A DNA stretch of 64,000 bases from Flexivirga caeni (GCF_003724155.1 NZ_RJJQ01000022.1:1-64000), one strand, 5' to 3'; positions 26,573-37,494 are shown, numbered from the stretch's first letter. Notes: a model not told the origin generated them from the sequence alone. Translations and numbers: made by a program.

Positions 26573-28576
26573 GTGTCAGGCACAGGTCGCGCACTCAAGC
26601 GCCTCGTCGTCGGCCGCGCTATGCGCAGCGACCGACTCGGCGACACGTTGTTGCCGAAGAAGCTGGCGCTGCCCATCTTCGCCAGCGACGCCCTTTCGTC
26701 GGTTGCCTACGCTCCCGACGAGATTCTGCTGACCCTCGGCACGGCCGGCGGTTCGTTCGCGTTCACCCATTCCTGGCAGATCACGCTCGCGGTGGTGTGC
26801 GTGATGGCGGTCGTCGTCGCGTCATACCGGCAGAACGTGCACGCCTACCCGTCCGGTGGCGGCGACTACGAGGTCGCCACCACCAACCTCGGGCCGAAGG
26901 CCGGGCTGACGGTGGCGTCCGCGCTGCTGGTCGACTACACGCTGACGGTCGCGGTGTCGATCGCGTCGGGTGTCCAGAACGCCGCGTCCGCTCTGCCGTT
27001 CCTGCACGGGCACCAGGTGATCGTGGCGGTCCTGCTGATCATCGCGCTCACCGCGATGAACCTGCGCGGCGTGCGTGAGTCGGGCAGCTTCTTCGCCATA
27101 CCCGTCTACCTGTTCATGCTCGGCGTGATCGCGCTCGCGATCGTGGGGGTGTTCCGGAAGCTCACCGGTGACCTGCCGATGGCCGAGACCGCGAAGTTCA
27201 CCCTCGCCCCGCAGCCGCACATGGACACCCTGTCGCAGATCGCCGTGATCTTCCTGCTGCTGCGTGCGTTCTCCAGCGGGTGCGCCGCGCTGACCGGTGT
27301 GGAGGCGATCTCGAACGGCGTCCCGGCGTTCAAGAAGCCGAAGAGCAAGAACGCGGCGACGACCCTGTTGCTGATGGGGTCGATCTCGGTGGTGATGCTG
27401 GTGTCGATCGTGACGCTGGCCAACTGGACCGGCATCCACATTCAAGATCCGGACAACCCCGGAAACCTGTTGCTGCACGGCAAGCCGGTCAAGGGGTATG
27501 ACGAGGACACCGTCCTCGGGCAGCTCGCCCACTCGGTCTTCCACGGCTTCCTGCCCGGCATTGTCTTCGTGTCGATCGTGACCGGCATCATCCTGGTGCT
27601 GGCCGCGAACACGGCGTTCAACGGATTCCCGGTGCTGGCCTCGATCCTGGCCCGCGACGGGTGGCTGCCGCGTCAGCTGCACACCCGCGGTGACCGGCTC
27701 GCCTACTCCAACGGCATCCTGATCCTGGCCGGCGTCGCGATCCTGCTGGTCATCGTGTATGACGCCGAGCCGACCCGGCTGATCCAGCTCTACATCGTGG
27801 GCGTGTTCGTGTCGTTCACGACCAGCCAGATCGGCATGATCCGGCACTGGAACCGCAACCTGCGGCTGGACGAGCCGCCGATGCCGCGGGCACGGATGAA
27901 GCGCTCGCGGATCATCAACGCGGTCGGCGCCGTCATGTCGGGGACCGTGCTGGTCGTGGTGCTGCTGACCAAGTTCATGCACGGCGCGGGGTATGCCGTG
28001 GCGGCCATGGTGGTGCTCTTCGCGCTGATGGTGCAGATCCGGCGGCACTACACCAACGTCAGCAAGGAGTTGCTGCTGGCCGAAACCGACGACGACCAGT
28101 TGCTCCCGTCGCGGGTGCACGCGGTGGTGCTGGTCTCCAAGCTGCACAAGCCGACGATGCGGGCGCTCGCCTACGCGCGGGCGACCCGGCCGTCGGTGCT
28201 TGAAGCGATCACCGTCGAGGTGGATCCCGAGGAGACCAAGGCGCTCCAGGAGGAATGGGAGCGGCGCGAGATCCCGGTCACGCTGAAGATCATCGCCTCG
28301 CCGTACCGGGAGATCACCCGGCCGATCGTCAACTACGTCAAGACCGTTCGCCGGGACAGTCCGCGCGACGTGGTGATGGTCTACATCCCGGAGTACGTCG
28401 TCGGCAAGTGGTACGAGCAGCTGTTGCACAACCAGTCGGCGCTGCGGCTGAAGTCGCGCCTGCTTTTCACCCCGGGCGTGCTCGTCGCGAGCGTCCCGTG
28501 GCAGCTGCGCTCCAGTCAGGGCCACGAACTGCGGTATGACGGGCCGGCCCCCGGCTCGGTGCGTAGGGGCCAGTGA
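26573..28576 (+). CDS. KimA-like APC-superfamily potassium transporter
   Basis: About 667 residues. The membrane domain (about 25-480, around 12 hydrophobic segments) begins LPIFASDALSSVAYAPDEIL, closely resembling the start of Bacillus KimA (YdaO). Conserved APC features include YPSGGGDYEVA, AFSSGCAALTGVEAISNGVPAFKKP and NTAFNGFPVLASILA. The C-terminal cytosolic domain (about 500-640) is a KimA/USP-like regulatory fold. KimA is a H+/K+ symporter inhibited by c-di-AMP; here the substrate is inferred from similarity and from the divergent ceoB/ceoC genes. Its stop overlaps the next gene's GTG. GTG 26573 gives a leaderless start. Confidence 0.85.
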   Translation: MSGTGRALKRLVVGRAMRSDRLGDTLLPKKLALPIFASDALSSVAYAPDEILLTLGTAGGSFAFTHSWQITLAVVCVMAVVVASYRQNVHAYPSGGGDYEVATTNLGPKAGLTVASALLVDYTLTVAVSIASGVQNAASALPFLHGHQVIVAVLLIIALTAMNLRGVRESGSFFAIPVYLFMLGVIALAIVGVFRKLTGDLPMAETAKFTLAPQPHMDTLSQIAVIFLLLRAFSSGCAALTGVEAISNGVPAFKKPKSKNAATTLLLMGSISVVMLVSIVTLANWTGIHIQDPDNPGNLLLHGKPVKGYDEDTVLGQLAHSVFHGFLPGIVFVSIVTGIILVLAANTAFNGFPVLASILARDGWLPRQLHTRGDRLAYSNGILILAGVAILLVIVYDAEPTRLIQLYIVGVFVSFTTSQIGMIRHWNRNLRLDEPPMPRARMKRSRIINAVGAVMSGTVLVVVLLTKFMHGAGYAVAAMVVLFALMVQIRRHYTNVSKELLLAETDDDQLLPSRVHAVVLVSKLHKPTMRALAYARATRPSVLEAITVEVDPEETKALQEEWERREIPVTLKIIASPYREITRPIVNYVKTVRRDSPRDVVMVYIPEYVVGKWYEQLLHNQSALRLKSRLLFTPGVLVASVPWQLRSSQGHELRYDGPAPGSVRRGQ

Positions 28577-29835
28577 GAGAGCGTCGCCGGCGTGGGCGCC
28601 CCGGAATGCCTGCCGCACAAGGGGTTTCGCTGGTAGGGGAGCGCTTCACCGTCGAGGTCGGCCCGGTTGCGCACGGCGGTCACTGTGTTGCCCGGCATGA
28701 CGGCCAGGTGATCTTCGTGCGGCATGCGCTTCCGGGTGAGCGGGTCGTGGTGGCGATCACGGGTGGTGGTGCGAAGTCGCGCTTCCTGCGCGGTGACGTC
28801 GTGGAGATCCTGCAGTCCGCACCCGAACGTCGCACTGCGCCATGCCGATTCGCCGGTCCTGGCGGCTGTGGGGGCTGTGACTGGCAGCACACCTCCGCGG
28901 CATACGGCCGGGAGCTGAAGCGCCGGGTGGTCGCCGAGCAATTGCGGCGGCTGGCCGGCATCGAGTGGCCCGGCGACGTCGAGCCGGTGCCCGGCGACGT
29001 GGAGGGGCTGCGCTGGCGCACGCGCGTCGAGTTTGCCGCGGCGCGTGGCTCGCTCGGCCTGCGCAAGCACCACTCGCACGAGGTCGTGCCGGTCGATGAC
29101 TGCCTCATCGCGGTGCCGGATATCGCCGCCACTGGTCTACTGACTGAGCCGGTGCCACGCGGTGTCACCGGCGTGGACGTCGCGGTTGGCAGCGATGGCG
29201 AGGTCGTCGCGGTCGACCTGCCGGTTGCCGATGATGAGGTTCCCGACGTCGTGGAGCGCGTGACTGTCCCTGGCCGCGGAGCGCGCGACTTCGCCGTCTC
29301 CGCTCGTGGCTTCTGGCAGGTGCATCCGGGTGCGGCTGCGGCCTTCGTCGCCGCGGCGCTGGACGGACTGGAGCCGAGCCCGGGCGAGCGAGCGCTCGAC
29401 CTGTATGCCGGCGTCGGCGTCTTCACCGCCTTCCTCGCCGACGCCGTCGGGCCGGCCGGCCGCGTGCTCGGACTCGAAGGGGACGAGCGGGCGGTGCGCG
29501 ATGGCCGGTTGAACCTGGCCGGTCTCGGTCAGGCGTCCCTGCGGCGCTCCGGCATCGGCCGGGACGACTGGTCCGACGCGCTCGGCGAACTCGACCGAGT
29601 GGACCTCGTGGTCCTGGACCCGCCGCGCTCCGGAGCCGGACGCGACGTGGTGGCAACGGTTTTCGCGCATGAGCCGCGGCGGGCGGCATACATCGCCTGC
29701 GACCCGGCTGCCCTCGCGCGCGACCTGTCGTATGCCGCCGACGCCGGCTACGAGGTGCGCTCGCTGCGCGCCTTCGATGCGTTCCCGATGACGCACCACG
29801 TCGAGTGTGTGGCGATCCTCGCCAAAACCGGTTGA
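28573..29835 (+). CDS. TrmA/RumA-family RNA m5U methyltransferase
   Basis: A 420-residue class I SAM-dependent RNA methyltransferase. An N-terminal TRAM-like domain (GERFTVEVGPVAHGGHCVARH) is followed by a 4Fe-4S cluster motif (CRFAGPGGCGGC, with a fourth Cys in VPVDDC), SAM-binding LDLYAGVGVFTAFLADAVGP, LDPPRSGAG, and YIACDPAALARDL with the catalytic nucleophilic Cys. Such enzymes methylate uridine C5 in 23S rRNA or tRNA; the target cannot be assigned. GTG start overlaps the transporter stop (GTGA), a pair also seen in M. tuberculosis (Rv2690c-Rv2689c, from memory). Confidence 0.9.
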   Translation: MRERRRRGRPGMPAAQGVSLVGERFTVEVGPVAHGGHCVARHDGQVIFVRHALPGERVVVAITGGGAKSRFLRGDVVEILQSAPERRTAPCRFAGPGGCGGCDWQHTSAAYGRELKRRVVAEQLRRLAGIEWPGDVEPVPGDVEGLRWRTRVEFAAARGSLGLRKHHSHEVVPVDDCLIAVPDIAATGLLTEPVPRGVTGVDVAVGSDGEVVAVDLPVADDEVPDVVERVTVPGRGARDFAVSARGFWQVHPGAAAAFVAAALDGLEPSPGERALDLYAGVGVFTAFLADAVGPAGRVLGLEGDERAVRDGRLNLAGLGQASLRRSGIGRDDWSDALGELDRVDLVVLDPPRSGAGRDVVATVFAHEPRRAAYIACDPAALARDLSYAADAGYEVRSLRAFDAFPMTHHVECVAILAKTG

Positions 29836-29880
29836 GTCGTCGGCGGCAGGTAGCCTTGGTCGTGCGAAGGAGGCGACATC

Positions 29881-30471
29881 ATGTCCGAGCTGGCAATGCA
29901 CGACCACGAAACCATTCGGCTGCCGATGTCGTGGGACACGTACGACTCGCTGGAGTACGACGACGGGATTCGTGGTGCGGAGTACCTGGATGGGCAACTG
30001 GTCATGACACCGGGTTTCCCGGATTGGGGCCACCAGAAGACGATTCTGTACTTATGGGGCGTCCTGCAGGCGACGGTTGACGCGAACGCCGGTGAGGACG
30101 TCATCGTCGAGTTCGCGTGGAAGCCACCAGGTATCCAGGAGGAGTACGGTCCCGACGTCATGGTCTGCACCGTGCCGGACGACCCGCGCCGGTTCACCGG
30201 TGTCCCGTTGCTGTGTGTTGAGGTGACCTCCGGAAATAGGGACAACGACCTGGTGCGTAAGCGGGCCAAGTACGCCGCTGGCGGCCTGCCCGACTATTGG
30301 ATCGTCGACCGGGCCGACCGGGCGCTGCGCTGTCACCGGCTGCGCTCCGGCGTGCTCGTCGAAGACCGGACGCTGTGGGCCGATGAGCACGACCGGCCGG
30401 TTCGAGTCTCGTACGCCGACCGCGAGGTCACTCTTGACATGGCGCGGTTGTTCGGCGCGGTGAGTCCCTGA
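29881..30471 (+). CDS. Uma2 family putative restriction-like endonuclease
   Basis: A 196-residue DUF820/Uma2 protein with a PD-(D/E)XK nuclease core: GAEYLDGQLVMTPG at the N-terminus, EEYGPDVMVCTVPDD (Asp), PLLCVEVTSGNRDNDLVRKRAKYA (ExS and Lys) and GLPDYWIVDRADR. The family is widespread in actinobacteria and cyanobacteria, often near mobile DNA; its role is unproven. GAAGGAG lies about 8 nt before the ATG. It starts the decayed segment 29.8-32.4 kb. Confidence 0.82.
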   Translation: MSELAMHDHETIRLPMSWDTYDSLEYDDGIRGAEYLDGQLVMTPGFPDWGHQKTILYLWGVLQATVDANAGEDVIVEFAWKPPGIQEEYGPDVMVCTVPDDPRRFTGVPLLCVEVTSGNRDNDLVRKRAKYAAGGLPDYWIVDRADRALRCHRLRSGVLVEDRTLWADEHDRPVRVSYADREVTLDMARLFGAVSP

Positions 30472-30622
30472 GCCAAACCGGCACTGGTGTCGGCTCGATT
30501 GCCGAACGACACCGCTTCGAAGGCGTCGGCCGTCGCTGCTGCCGCCGCCACGTCGAGTGTGTGGCCGATCTTGGCGAGACCCGACTCCCGACCGGCCGTC
30601 CGCTGCGGCTAGACGGAACGCC

Positions 30623-30654
30623 GAGAGGGACCCACCGCAAGGTGGATCCCTCTC
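30623..30654. terminator. Hairpin with GNRA tetraloop
   Basis: GAGAGGGA (30623-30630) and CCACC (30632-30636) pair with GGTGG (30641-30645) and TCCCTCTC (30647-30654) around a GCAA loop, with one C.A mismatch. It lies between the Uma2 gene and the Abi pseudogene. The poor U-tract (TTGGCTT) makes intrinsic termination likely but not certain. The surrounding 30472-30731 holds no gene I can support. Confidence 0.6.
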
Positions 30655-30731
30655 TTGGCTTATGTCCGCGGGGGAGGCCCGAAGGCCCGCGAATCCCGCG
30701 ACGCGCACATTCAGTGTACTACGTTTCCGAC

Positions 30732-31218
30732 ATGCCCGAGCAGCGCCGCAACGACGAACATGAGTTGGTTGCAACGCTCTTGCCAGCCAGGTTCTCAACC
30801 TATCTTGTCGCTGCTGGCGATGAGCTGACGCTCGGGTTGGAGCTCTATGCCTGGAACGCGCGGGTCGCCAGCGCTCTGATGCTGCCGGCTCACTTCGCCG
30901 AGGTTGCCACCCGCAACGCGGTTGCCGATGCCCTGTCTAAGACCATGGAGCTCGATGGCCATGGGAGCACAACTTCCAGCGGAGTCTGCCGGATACGCAG
31001 CATGGTTACAGTTCCCGAAGAGATCTTCTTGAAGTCTGCGCAACCGACTGGCGCATCACGAACCGGTGTTCGCCCGAGACCTGTCTGCGGAGCTCGCACG
31101 CATGATGGAGTTGATCGAGTTGCGCAGCACAGCGACGGCCGCGTGGGTTCAGGGCATGGAGTCGGTGAGTGCGTTGCTTGACCAGCGTCCGAGCGTTAGA
31201 TGCCGATTGGGCCTTTGA
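30732..31218 (+). pseudogene. Frameshifted, internally deleted Abi_2-like abortive infection gene
   Basis: The N-terminal part (ATG 30732) reads LLPARFSTYLVAAGDELTLGLELYAWNARVASALMLPAHFAEVATRNAVADAL, typical of Abi_2 (Abi-like) proteins. After about residue 76 similarity is lost. In the +1 frame, from about 31033, the characteristic C-terminal block SLRNRLAHHEPVFARDLSAEL resumes and runs to a TGA at 31216-31218 (ends QRPSVRCRLGL). The middle of a normal gene is missing, so deletion plus frameshift has inactivated it. Abi proteins protect against phage by halting growth; this copy is a relic. Confidence 0.72.
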
Positions 31219-31399
31219 GCTGGGATAGATGTTGATGTCGTGCGGGAGCGGCGACACGATAATCGGGTGGCTGTGAAACGCCCGTTGTCCAGATCGTCCA
31301 ACGCCGTAGAACTGCGTCGCGGAATGCCTCTCGGATACCTCCTCATCAGGTTCGAAGCCGGCAAAGTGTGAAGACACGGCATTGCGCGGCTTGAGCAGC

Positions 31400-31668
31400 T
31401 CAGCGGCCGTGCGCTTTCCTCAACGCGGACAGCCGGGCTCGCGGTGGCGTTCGCGTGACCTTGTGGAGGTTCAGTGGAGGATCCAATTCAGTCAGGATCG
31501 TTGTCTCGACCCCATGGAGCGTGTCGGCGTCCAGGACCGGGACGGCGACGAGGCGTAGCCGGGCCAACCGGTCCGCGCGCCCTTCCAGAATGCGCTGTAT
31601 TCGTGGGCCGATCTCGGCAGCCCACCGACGAGATCATCGAGGTCATCCCACGTGAGGGTCAGTGAGTA
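31400..31668 (-). pseudogene. Fused remnant: SAHEY-type DUF fragment plus GIY-YIG-like C-terminus
   Basis: From 31668, YSLTLTWDDLDDLVGGLPRS and then AHEYSAFWKG look like the DUF7662-type domain found in restriction-associated proteins. About 31579 the frame changes by +1 and continues as LARLRLVAVPVLDADTLHGV, then ETTILTELDPPLNLHKV and PPRARLSALRKAHGR, ending at a TGA (31402-31400). The second part resembles the C-termini of actinobacterial GIY-YIG nuclease-family proteins. Neither part has a start, so two genes seem to have been joined by deletion. Family names are from recall and need a profile search. Confidence 0.5.
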
Positions 31669-32193
31669 GTCGACGTCGGCGAGCACTGCCCGCAGGGGAG
31701 GCCAGTCAGCCATCCGTGAAGTCTCGCCCATCGCTTCGACAGGTGCCAGGAGCTCTGGGCTCCACCGGTTTGTGGCGCTTCGGGCGTGGATCCAGTGCGC
31801 GGCGTGCCAGCCACCGGTGCCACGCAGGCCGACGTTGGTGACGCCGACGGTGAAACCGATGCCGGTGCGGCTGTTCTGGTAGCTCACGTAGATCGTCCCG
31901 GCGGCGCCCTGCGCGCCCTGCCGCACCCAGTAGCGGCCACCCGGCCACGAGATCGTGCGCAGTTCCTTGGCCACGTCCGTGGTGGCGTAACAGTTCATGG
32001 CCTTCGCGTCGCCGCGACCCTACGCGCGAACCAGCCGGTCCGCGTTGGTGATCGCGTCCAGGTAGCGCACGGACGCCATACCGTCGCAGGTGGTGGTTGT
32101 CGTGGCCGTCGCCGCGTGCGCAGTCGACGTGCCGACTACACCCGACGTGAGGACTGCACTCGCTGTGACCATGCCGATGATGAGCTTCCTCAT
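31669..32193 (-). pseudogene. Secreted-protein gene with in-frame amber stop
   Basis: ATG 32193 begins a clean Sec signal peptide (MRKLIIGMVTASAVLTSGVV, cleavage after AHA) and a Thr-rich segment, then CDGMASVRYLDAITNADRLVRA and TAG at 32022-32020. In the same frame the protein continues GRGDAKAMNCYATTDVAKEL, WPGGRYWVRQGAQGAAGTIYVSY and more, until the remnant at about 31668. Homologous small actinobacterial secreted proteins typically read RAWGRGD at this point, so TGG to TAG is the likely change. Function unknown. No Shine-Dalgarno is visible. Confidence 0.6.
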
Positions 32194-32352
32194 GGGAACT
32201 GAGGAGGCAGGCGGTTGGTCGGTGATACGCACCCGGAACGACCGCGCTTCCGGTGGTCGCGGGGCGCTCGTAGTGGCAGGATCGAACGAATCCCGCAGGC
32301 GACAGAGGTTAGGTGAACCTTCGCAGAGATCGCGGGGATGAGTGTGGTTAAC

Positions 32353-32372
32353 TTATCTTGACGTCAAGATAA
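32353..32372. promoter_or_regulatory. Perfect 20-bp palindrome upstream of acnA
   Basis: TTATCTTGACGTCAAGATAA is perfectly self-complementary, 33 nt before the acnA GTG. A -10-like TAAACT starts at 32371 inside its right edge, so the palindrome would sit in the promoter spacer, an ideal place for a dimeric repressor or activator of MarR/TetR/GntR type. The regulator is not identified; no regulator gene is adjacent. Confidence 0.75.
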
Positions 32373-32405
32373 ACTGTCCGCAGCAGCGGAGACGAAGGAG
32401 TCGGT

Positions 32406-35072
<2,667 letters not shown>

Positions 35073-35091
35073 GCTGAGCCCGCAGGGACAA

Positions 35092-35127
35092 GGCAGGCCC
35101 CGCCGAATTCGTTCGGCGGGGCCTGCC
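35092..35127 (+). terminator. Strong intrinsic-type terminator after acnA
   Basis: A perfect 16-bp stem, GGCAGGCCCCGCCGAA (35092-35107) and its complement (35112-35127), closes on a TTCG tetraloop. It is followed by TGCTCTTC, a weak U-tract as is common in high-GC actinobacteria. It begins 20 nt after the acnA stop codon. Confidence 0.88.
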
Positions 35128-35149
35128 TGCTCTTCGCGCACGAGCGGCG

Positions 35150-35311
35150 ACCTTCTGCCCGATCGTCGACATCGGCGGGACTGCGACCCGGGTGCTGGTC
35201 GAGCAGACGAGTGCCGTCGACCCGACCCGGCTGGGCGACCAGGTCGGTCACCTGAGCTTCGACGAGTTGCGCGCCGTCGACGCCGCGCTCTGCCTGGTGC
35301 TCAGCCTCTGA
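35150..35311 (+). pseudogene. C-terminal remnant of a MazF/PemK-type toxin
   Basis: An open stretch of 53 codons with no start, ending in TGA at 35309-35311: TFCPIVDIGGTATRVLVEQT, then SAVDPTRLGDQVGHLSFDEL and RAVDAALCLVLSL. This is the C-terminal pattern of PemK/MazF endoribonuclease toxins (TRVLVEQ...DxxRLG...G.LS..EL..VD.AL..VL.L). The catalytic N-terminal half and any antitoxin are absent. The region 35312-35433 downstream holds only the AT-richer promoter of the next gene. Assignment is from recall of the family pattern. Confidence 0.6.
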
Positions 35312-35433
35312 CCTTCTGGGCGCAGCCCGGCTCCACCGGTGAAAACAATTCGCGCAGATCTCACATTGCTGGTGCTCCTTTACGTCAGACTGGACGCAAT
35401 CATTCTTCCGATGTGCAGCGAGGAGTCAGCGCC

Positions 35434-36792
35434 ATGTCAGATCGTTCCAGGTTGCTTTCCAGAGGGTGCCCGCCGGCACCGAACCGGCGACAGGTCATGT
35501 TGGGCTCCATGGCTGCTGGCAGTGCGTTGCTCTTCGGTGCTCCGGTGGCGTCCGCGACCGGTTCGCGTGCCGCGGCCGACGCGACGCCGGGCGTCCGGCA
35601 CATCCGCTACCACCGGTTCGCCGACATCTTCGCGTGGCTGTGTGGGGAAGCGCGCGGCGTCATACCCACCCCGTTCGGGCTGCGGATCCTGGTGCCGTGC
35701 GGCACTCGCGAATTCGCTGACCCGACAGTGAAAGACGCGCCGACCAAGCTCTACGACGTCGGCACCTGGACGTCGCCGTGGCGCACCAACGGCTTCGGGC
35801 TGACCGAGCTGATTTCCTCCTGGAACGCCGACACTCCGAACGGCACCTGGATCGAGGTCAACGTTCGCGGGCACGCCGAGGACGGCACCCTCACCGACTG
35901 GTTCGTGCTCGGCCGCTGGTGCAGCAACGACCCCGCGCAGGGCGGCGCGATCCAGCGGCAGTCGCTCGACGGCCAGGGCACCGACTACGCCACCGTGTGG
36001 ACCGACACCTTCCACACGTATGGCGACCACACGCTCACCGACTTCCAGTTGCGCGTGCAGTTGCTGCGGCCGCACGGGACCCGGCTGACCCCGACCGTGC
36101 GTTTCCTCGGCGCGGTCGCCTCGGCGCTCCCGGACGATGCCACCGTCCCGGTCAGCGCCTTCACCCTCGGCCGCGAGCACATCCTGGACGTGCCGTCCTT
36201 CTCCCAGGAGTTGCACGTCGGCCAATACCCGCAGTGGGACAACGGCGGCGAGGCGTGGTGTTCGCCGACCTCGTCCTCCATGGTGCTCGCCTACTGGCGA
36301 CGCGGGCCGCGGAAGGCCGATCTGTCGTGGGTCGACCCGTCATACGTCGATCCGCAGGTCGACTACGCCGCCCGCAATTGCTACGACTACGTCTACGAGG
36401 GTTGCGGCAACTGGCCATTCAACACGGCATACACCTCGCGGTTCGGCCTGGAGGGTTTCGTCACCCGGTTGCGCAGCCTCGCCGAGGCGGAGCCGTTCAT
36501 CGCCGCCGGCATCCCGGTGATCACCTCGGTGTCGTTCAAGAGCTCCGAACTCAGCGGCGCCGGCTACTCCACCGACGGGCACCTGATGGTGCTGGTCGGC
36601 TTCACCAAGGACGGCGACCCGGTGATGAACGACCCCGCATCGCACCTGATCGCGGACGACAAGCAGGTGCGCGTCACCTATCAGCGCGAACAGTTCGAGA
36701 ACACCTGGGTGCCACACAGCGGCGGAACGGTCTACATCAACCACCCACCGTACGTCCGGCTGCCGCGCGCCCCGCGCGAAGCCAACTGGTGA
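35434..36792 (+). CDS. Secreted C39-like peptidase (peptidase_C39_2 domain)
   Basis: About 452 residues. The N-terminus has a twin-arginine-like signal (NRRQVMLGSMAAGSALLFG, then APVASA). A beta-rich middle region (about 40-250) is followed by a papain-like C39_2 domain: GGEAWCSPTSSSMVLAYW (Cys), TDGHLMVLVGFTKDGDPVMND (His and Asp). The extracellular substrate is unknown; such proteins may cleave cell-wall cross-bridges or act as bacteriocin-like hydrolases. ATG 35434 has GAGGAG 8 nt upstream. The upstream 120 bp are richer in AT than neighbours, consistent with a promoter. A second, smaller C39-like protein is at 58626-59237. Confidence 0.82.
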   Translation: MSDRSRLLSRGCPPAPNRRQVMLGSMAAGSALLFGAPVASATGSRAAADATPGVRHIRYHRFADIFAWLCGEARGVIPTPFGLRILVPCGTREFADPTVKDAPTKLYDVGTWTSPWRTNGFGLTELISSWNADTPNGTWIEVNVRGHAEDGTLTDWFVLGRWCSNDPAQGGAIQRQSLDGQGTDYATVWTDTFHTYGDHTLTDFQLRVQLLRPHGTRLTPTVRFLGAVASALPDDATVPVSAFTLGREHILDVPSFSQELHVGQYPQWDNGGEAWCSPTSSSMVLAYWRRGPRKADLSWVDPSYVDPQVDYAARNCYDYVYEGCGNWPFNTAYTSRFGLEGFVTRLRSLAEAEPFIAAGIPVITSVSFKSSELSGAGYSTDGHLMVLVGFTKDGDPVMNDPASHLIADDKQVRVTYQREQFENTWVPHSGGTVYINHPPYVRLPRAPREANW

Positions 36793-36801
36793 GCCTCCGC
36801 C

Positions 36802-37494
36802 TTACCGCATCGCAAGCGGCGCGGCGATCGTCACCAGAGCGGCGACGACGACGATCGCCGTGTCCACCCGGCGCCACGGCGACGGCTCGGCCCACGAGCG
36901 GTGGTGCGCCGTCGCAAACCCGCGCGAATCCATTGCGAGTGACAACTGCGTGGCGCCGCGCATGGCGGTGACCAGCAACCCGAAGGTGAGCGGCGCGACG
37001 GACGCAGCGCGCGCCAGCGGGTTGCGGGACGGACCGAACCCGCGGATGCGGCGGGTGCGCTGCAACTGCTCCCACGTCTCGCCGAGCTGGTCGAAGCGCG
37101 TCAGTGCGGCCGTGAAGGCGCCGACGAAGCGCGCTGGCAGCCGGAGGTTTTGGGCTAAAGCATCGCCGAATCGAGTCGGTTCGATGAAGGCCGCGACGAC
37201 CACGCCGGGCAGTGCGAGCACCAGGATCTTGCCGCCCGCCACAGTGGCGGTTGCCGGATCGTGTCCGCCCAGCAGCCAGGTCGACCACCACAGCGACACC
37301 GCGGCGAAGCCGACCGCGATCAGTCGCCACAGCAGCCGTCGCCACGCAGGTACGAAAAGTATGGCGAGCACCGCGTAGCACAGCACGATCACGACCGCAG
37401 ACAGTGCCGAGTGCACGAGGAACGATCCGGCCACCGCGGCCACGCCGAAGGTGAGCAGGGACAGCGGATTGGCCTCTGCCATCACGCGTTTCAT
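36802..37494 (-). CDS. ykoC: ECF transporter T component (YkoC-like)
   Basis: A 230-residue membrane protein with about five TM segments and the coupling motif region RRIRGFGPSRNPLARAASVAPLTFGLLVTAMRGATQLSLAMDSRGF; the final SRG replaces the ARG motif by which EcfT proteins contact the ATPases. Third gene of the ykoE-ykoD-ykoC operon, overlapping ykoD by 4 nt, all downstream of a TPP riboswitch. Together they are predicted to import thiamine or its hydroxymethylpyrimidine precursor. Confidence 0.88.
   Translation of the reverse strand: MKRVMAEANPLSLLTFGVAAVAGSFLVHSALSAVVIVLCYAVLAILFVPAWRRLLWRLIAVGFAAVSLWWSTWLLGGHDPATATVAGGKILVLALPGVVVAAFIEPTRFGDALAQNLRLPARFVGAFTAALTRFDQLGETWEQLQRTRRIRGFGPSRNPLARAASVAPLTFGLLVTAMRGATQLSLAMDSRGFATAHHRSWAEPSPWRRVDTAIVVVAALVTIAAPLAMR

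Noticed and set aside
26822-28618. A 598-codon His/Arg/Gln-rich frame opposite the KimA-like gene
   Set aside because: Composition typical of the antisense of a hydrophobic GC-rich membrane-protein gene.
30561-30731. N-terminal extension of the Abi-like frame
   Set aside because: It runs through the GCAA-loop hairpin and lacks family similarity; the conserved N-terminus starts at 30732.
31006-31377. Leftward frame starting MSSHFAGFEPDEEV, overlapping the Abi pseudogene
   Set aside because: The first 60 residues look partly protein-like, but the rest is antisense to the conserved Abi C-terminal block and no family is recognised. It could be another relic but is not supported.
35073-35149. 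Terminator hairpin as part of a mobile-element end
   Set aside because: The 16-bp stem with a TTCG loop lies 20 nt after acnA as an ordinary terminator would; no matching inverted repeat was seen at the other side of the toxin remnant.
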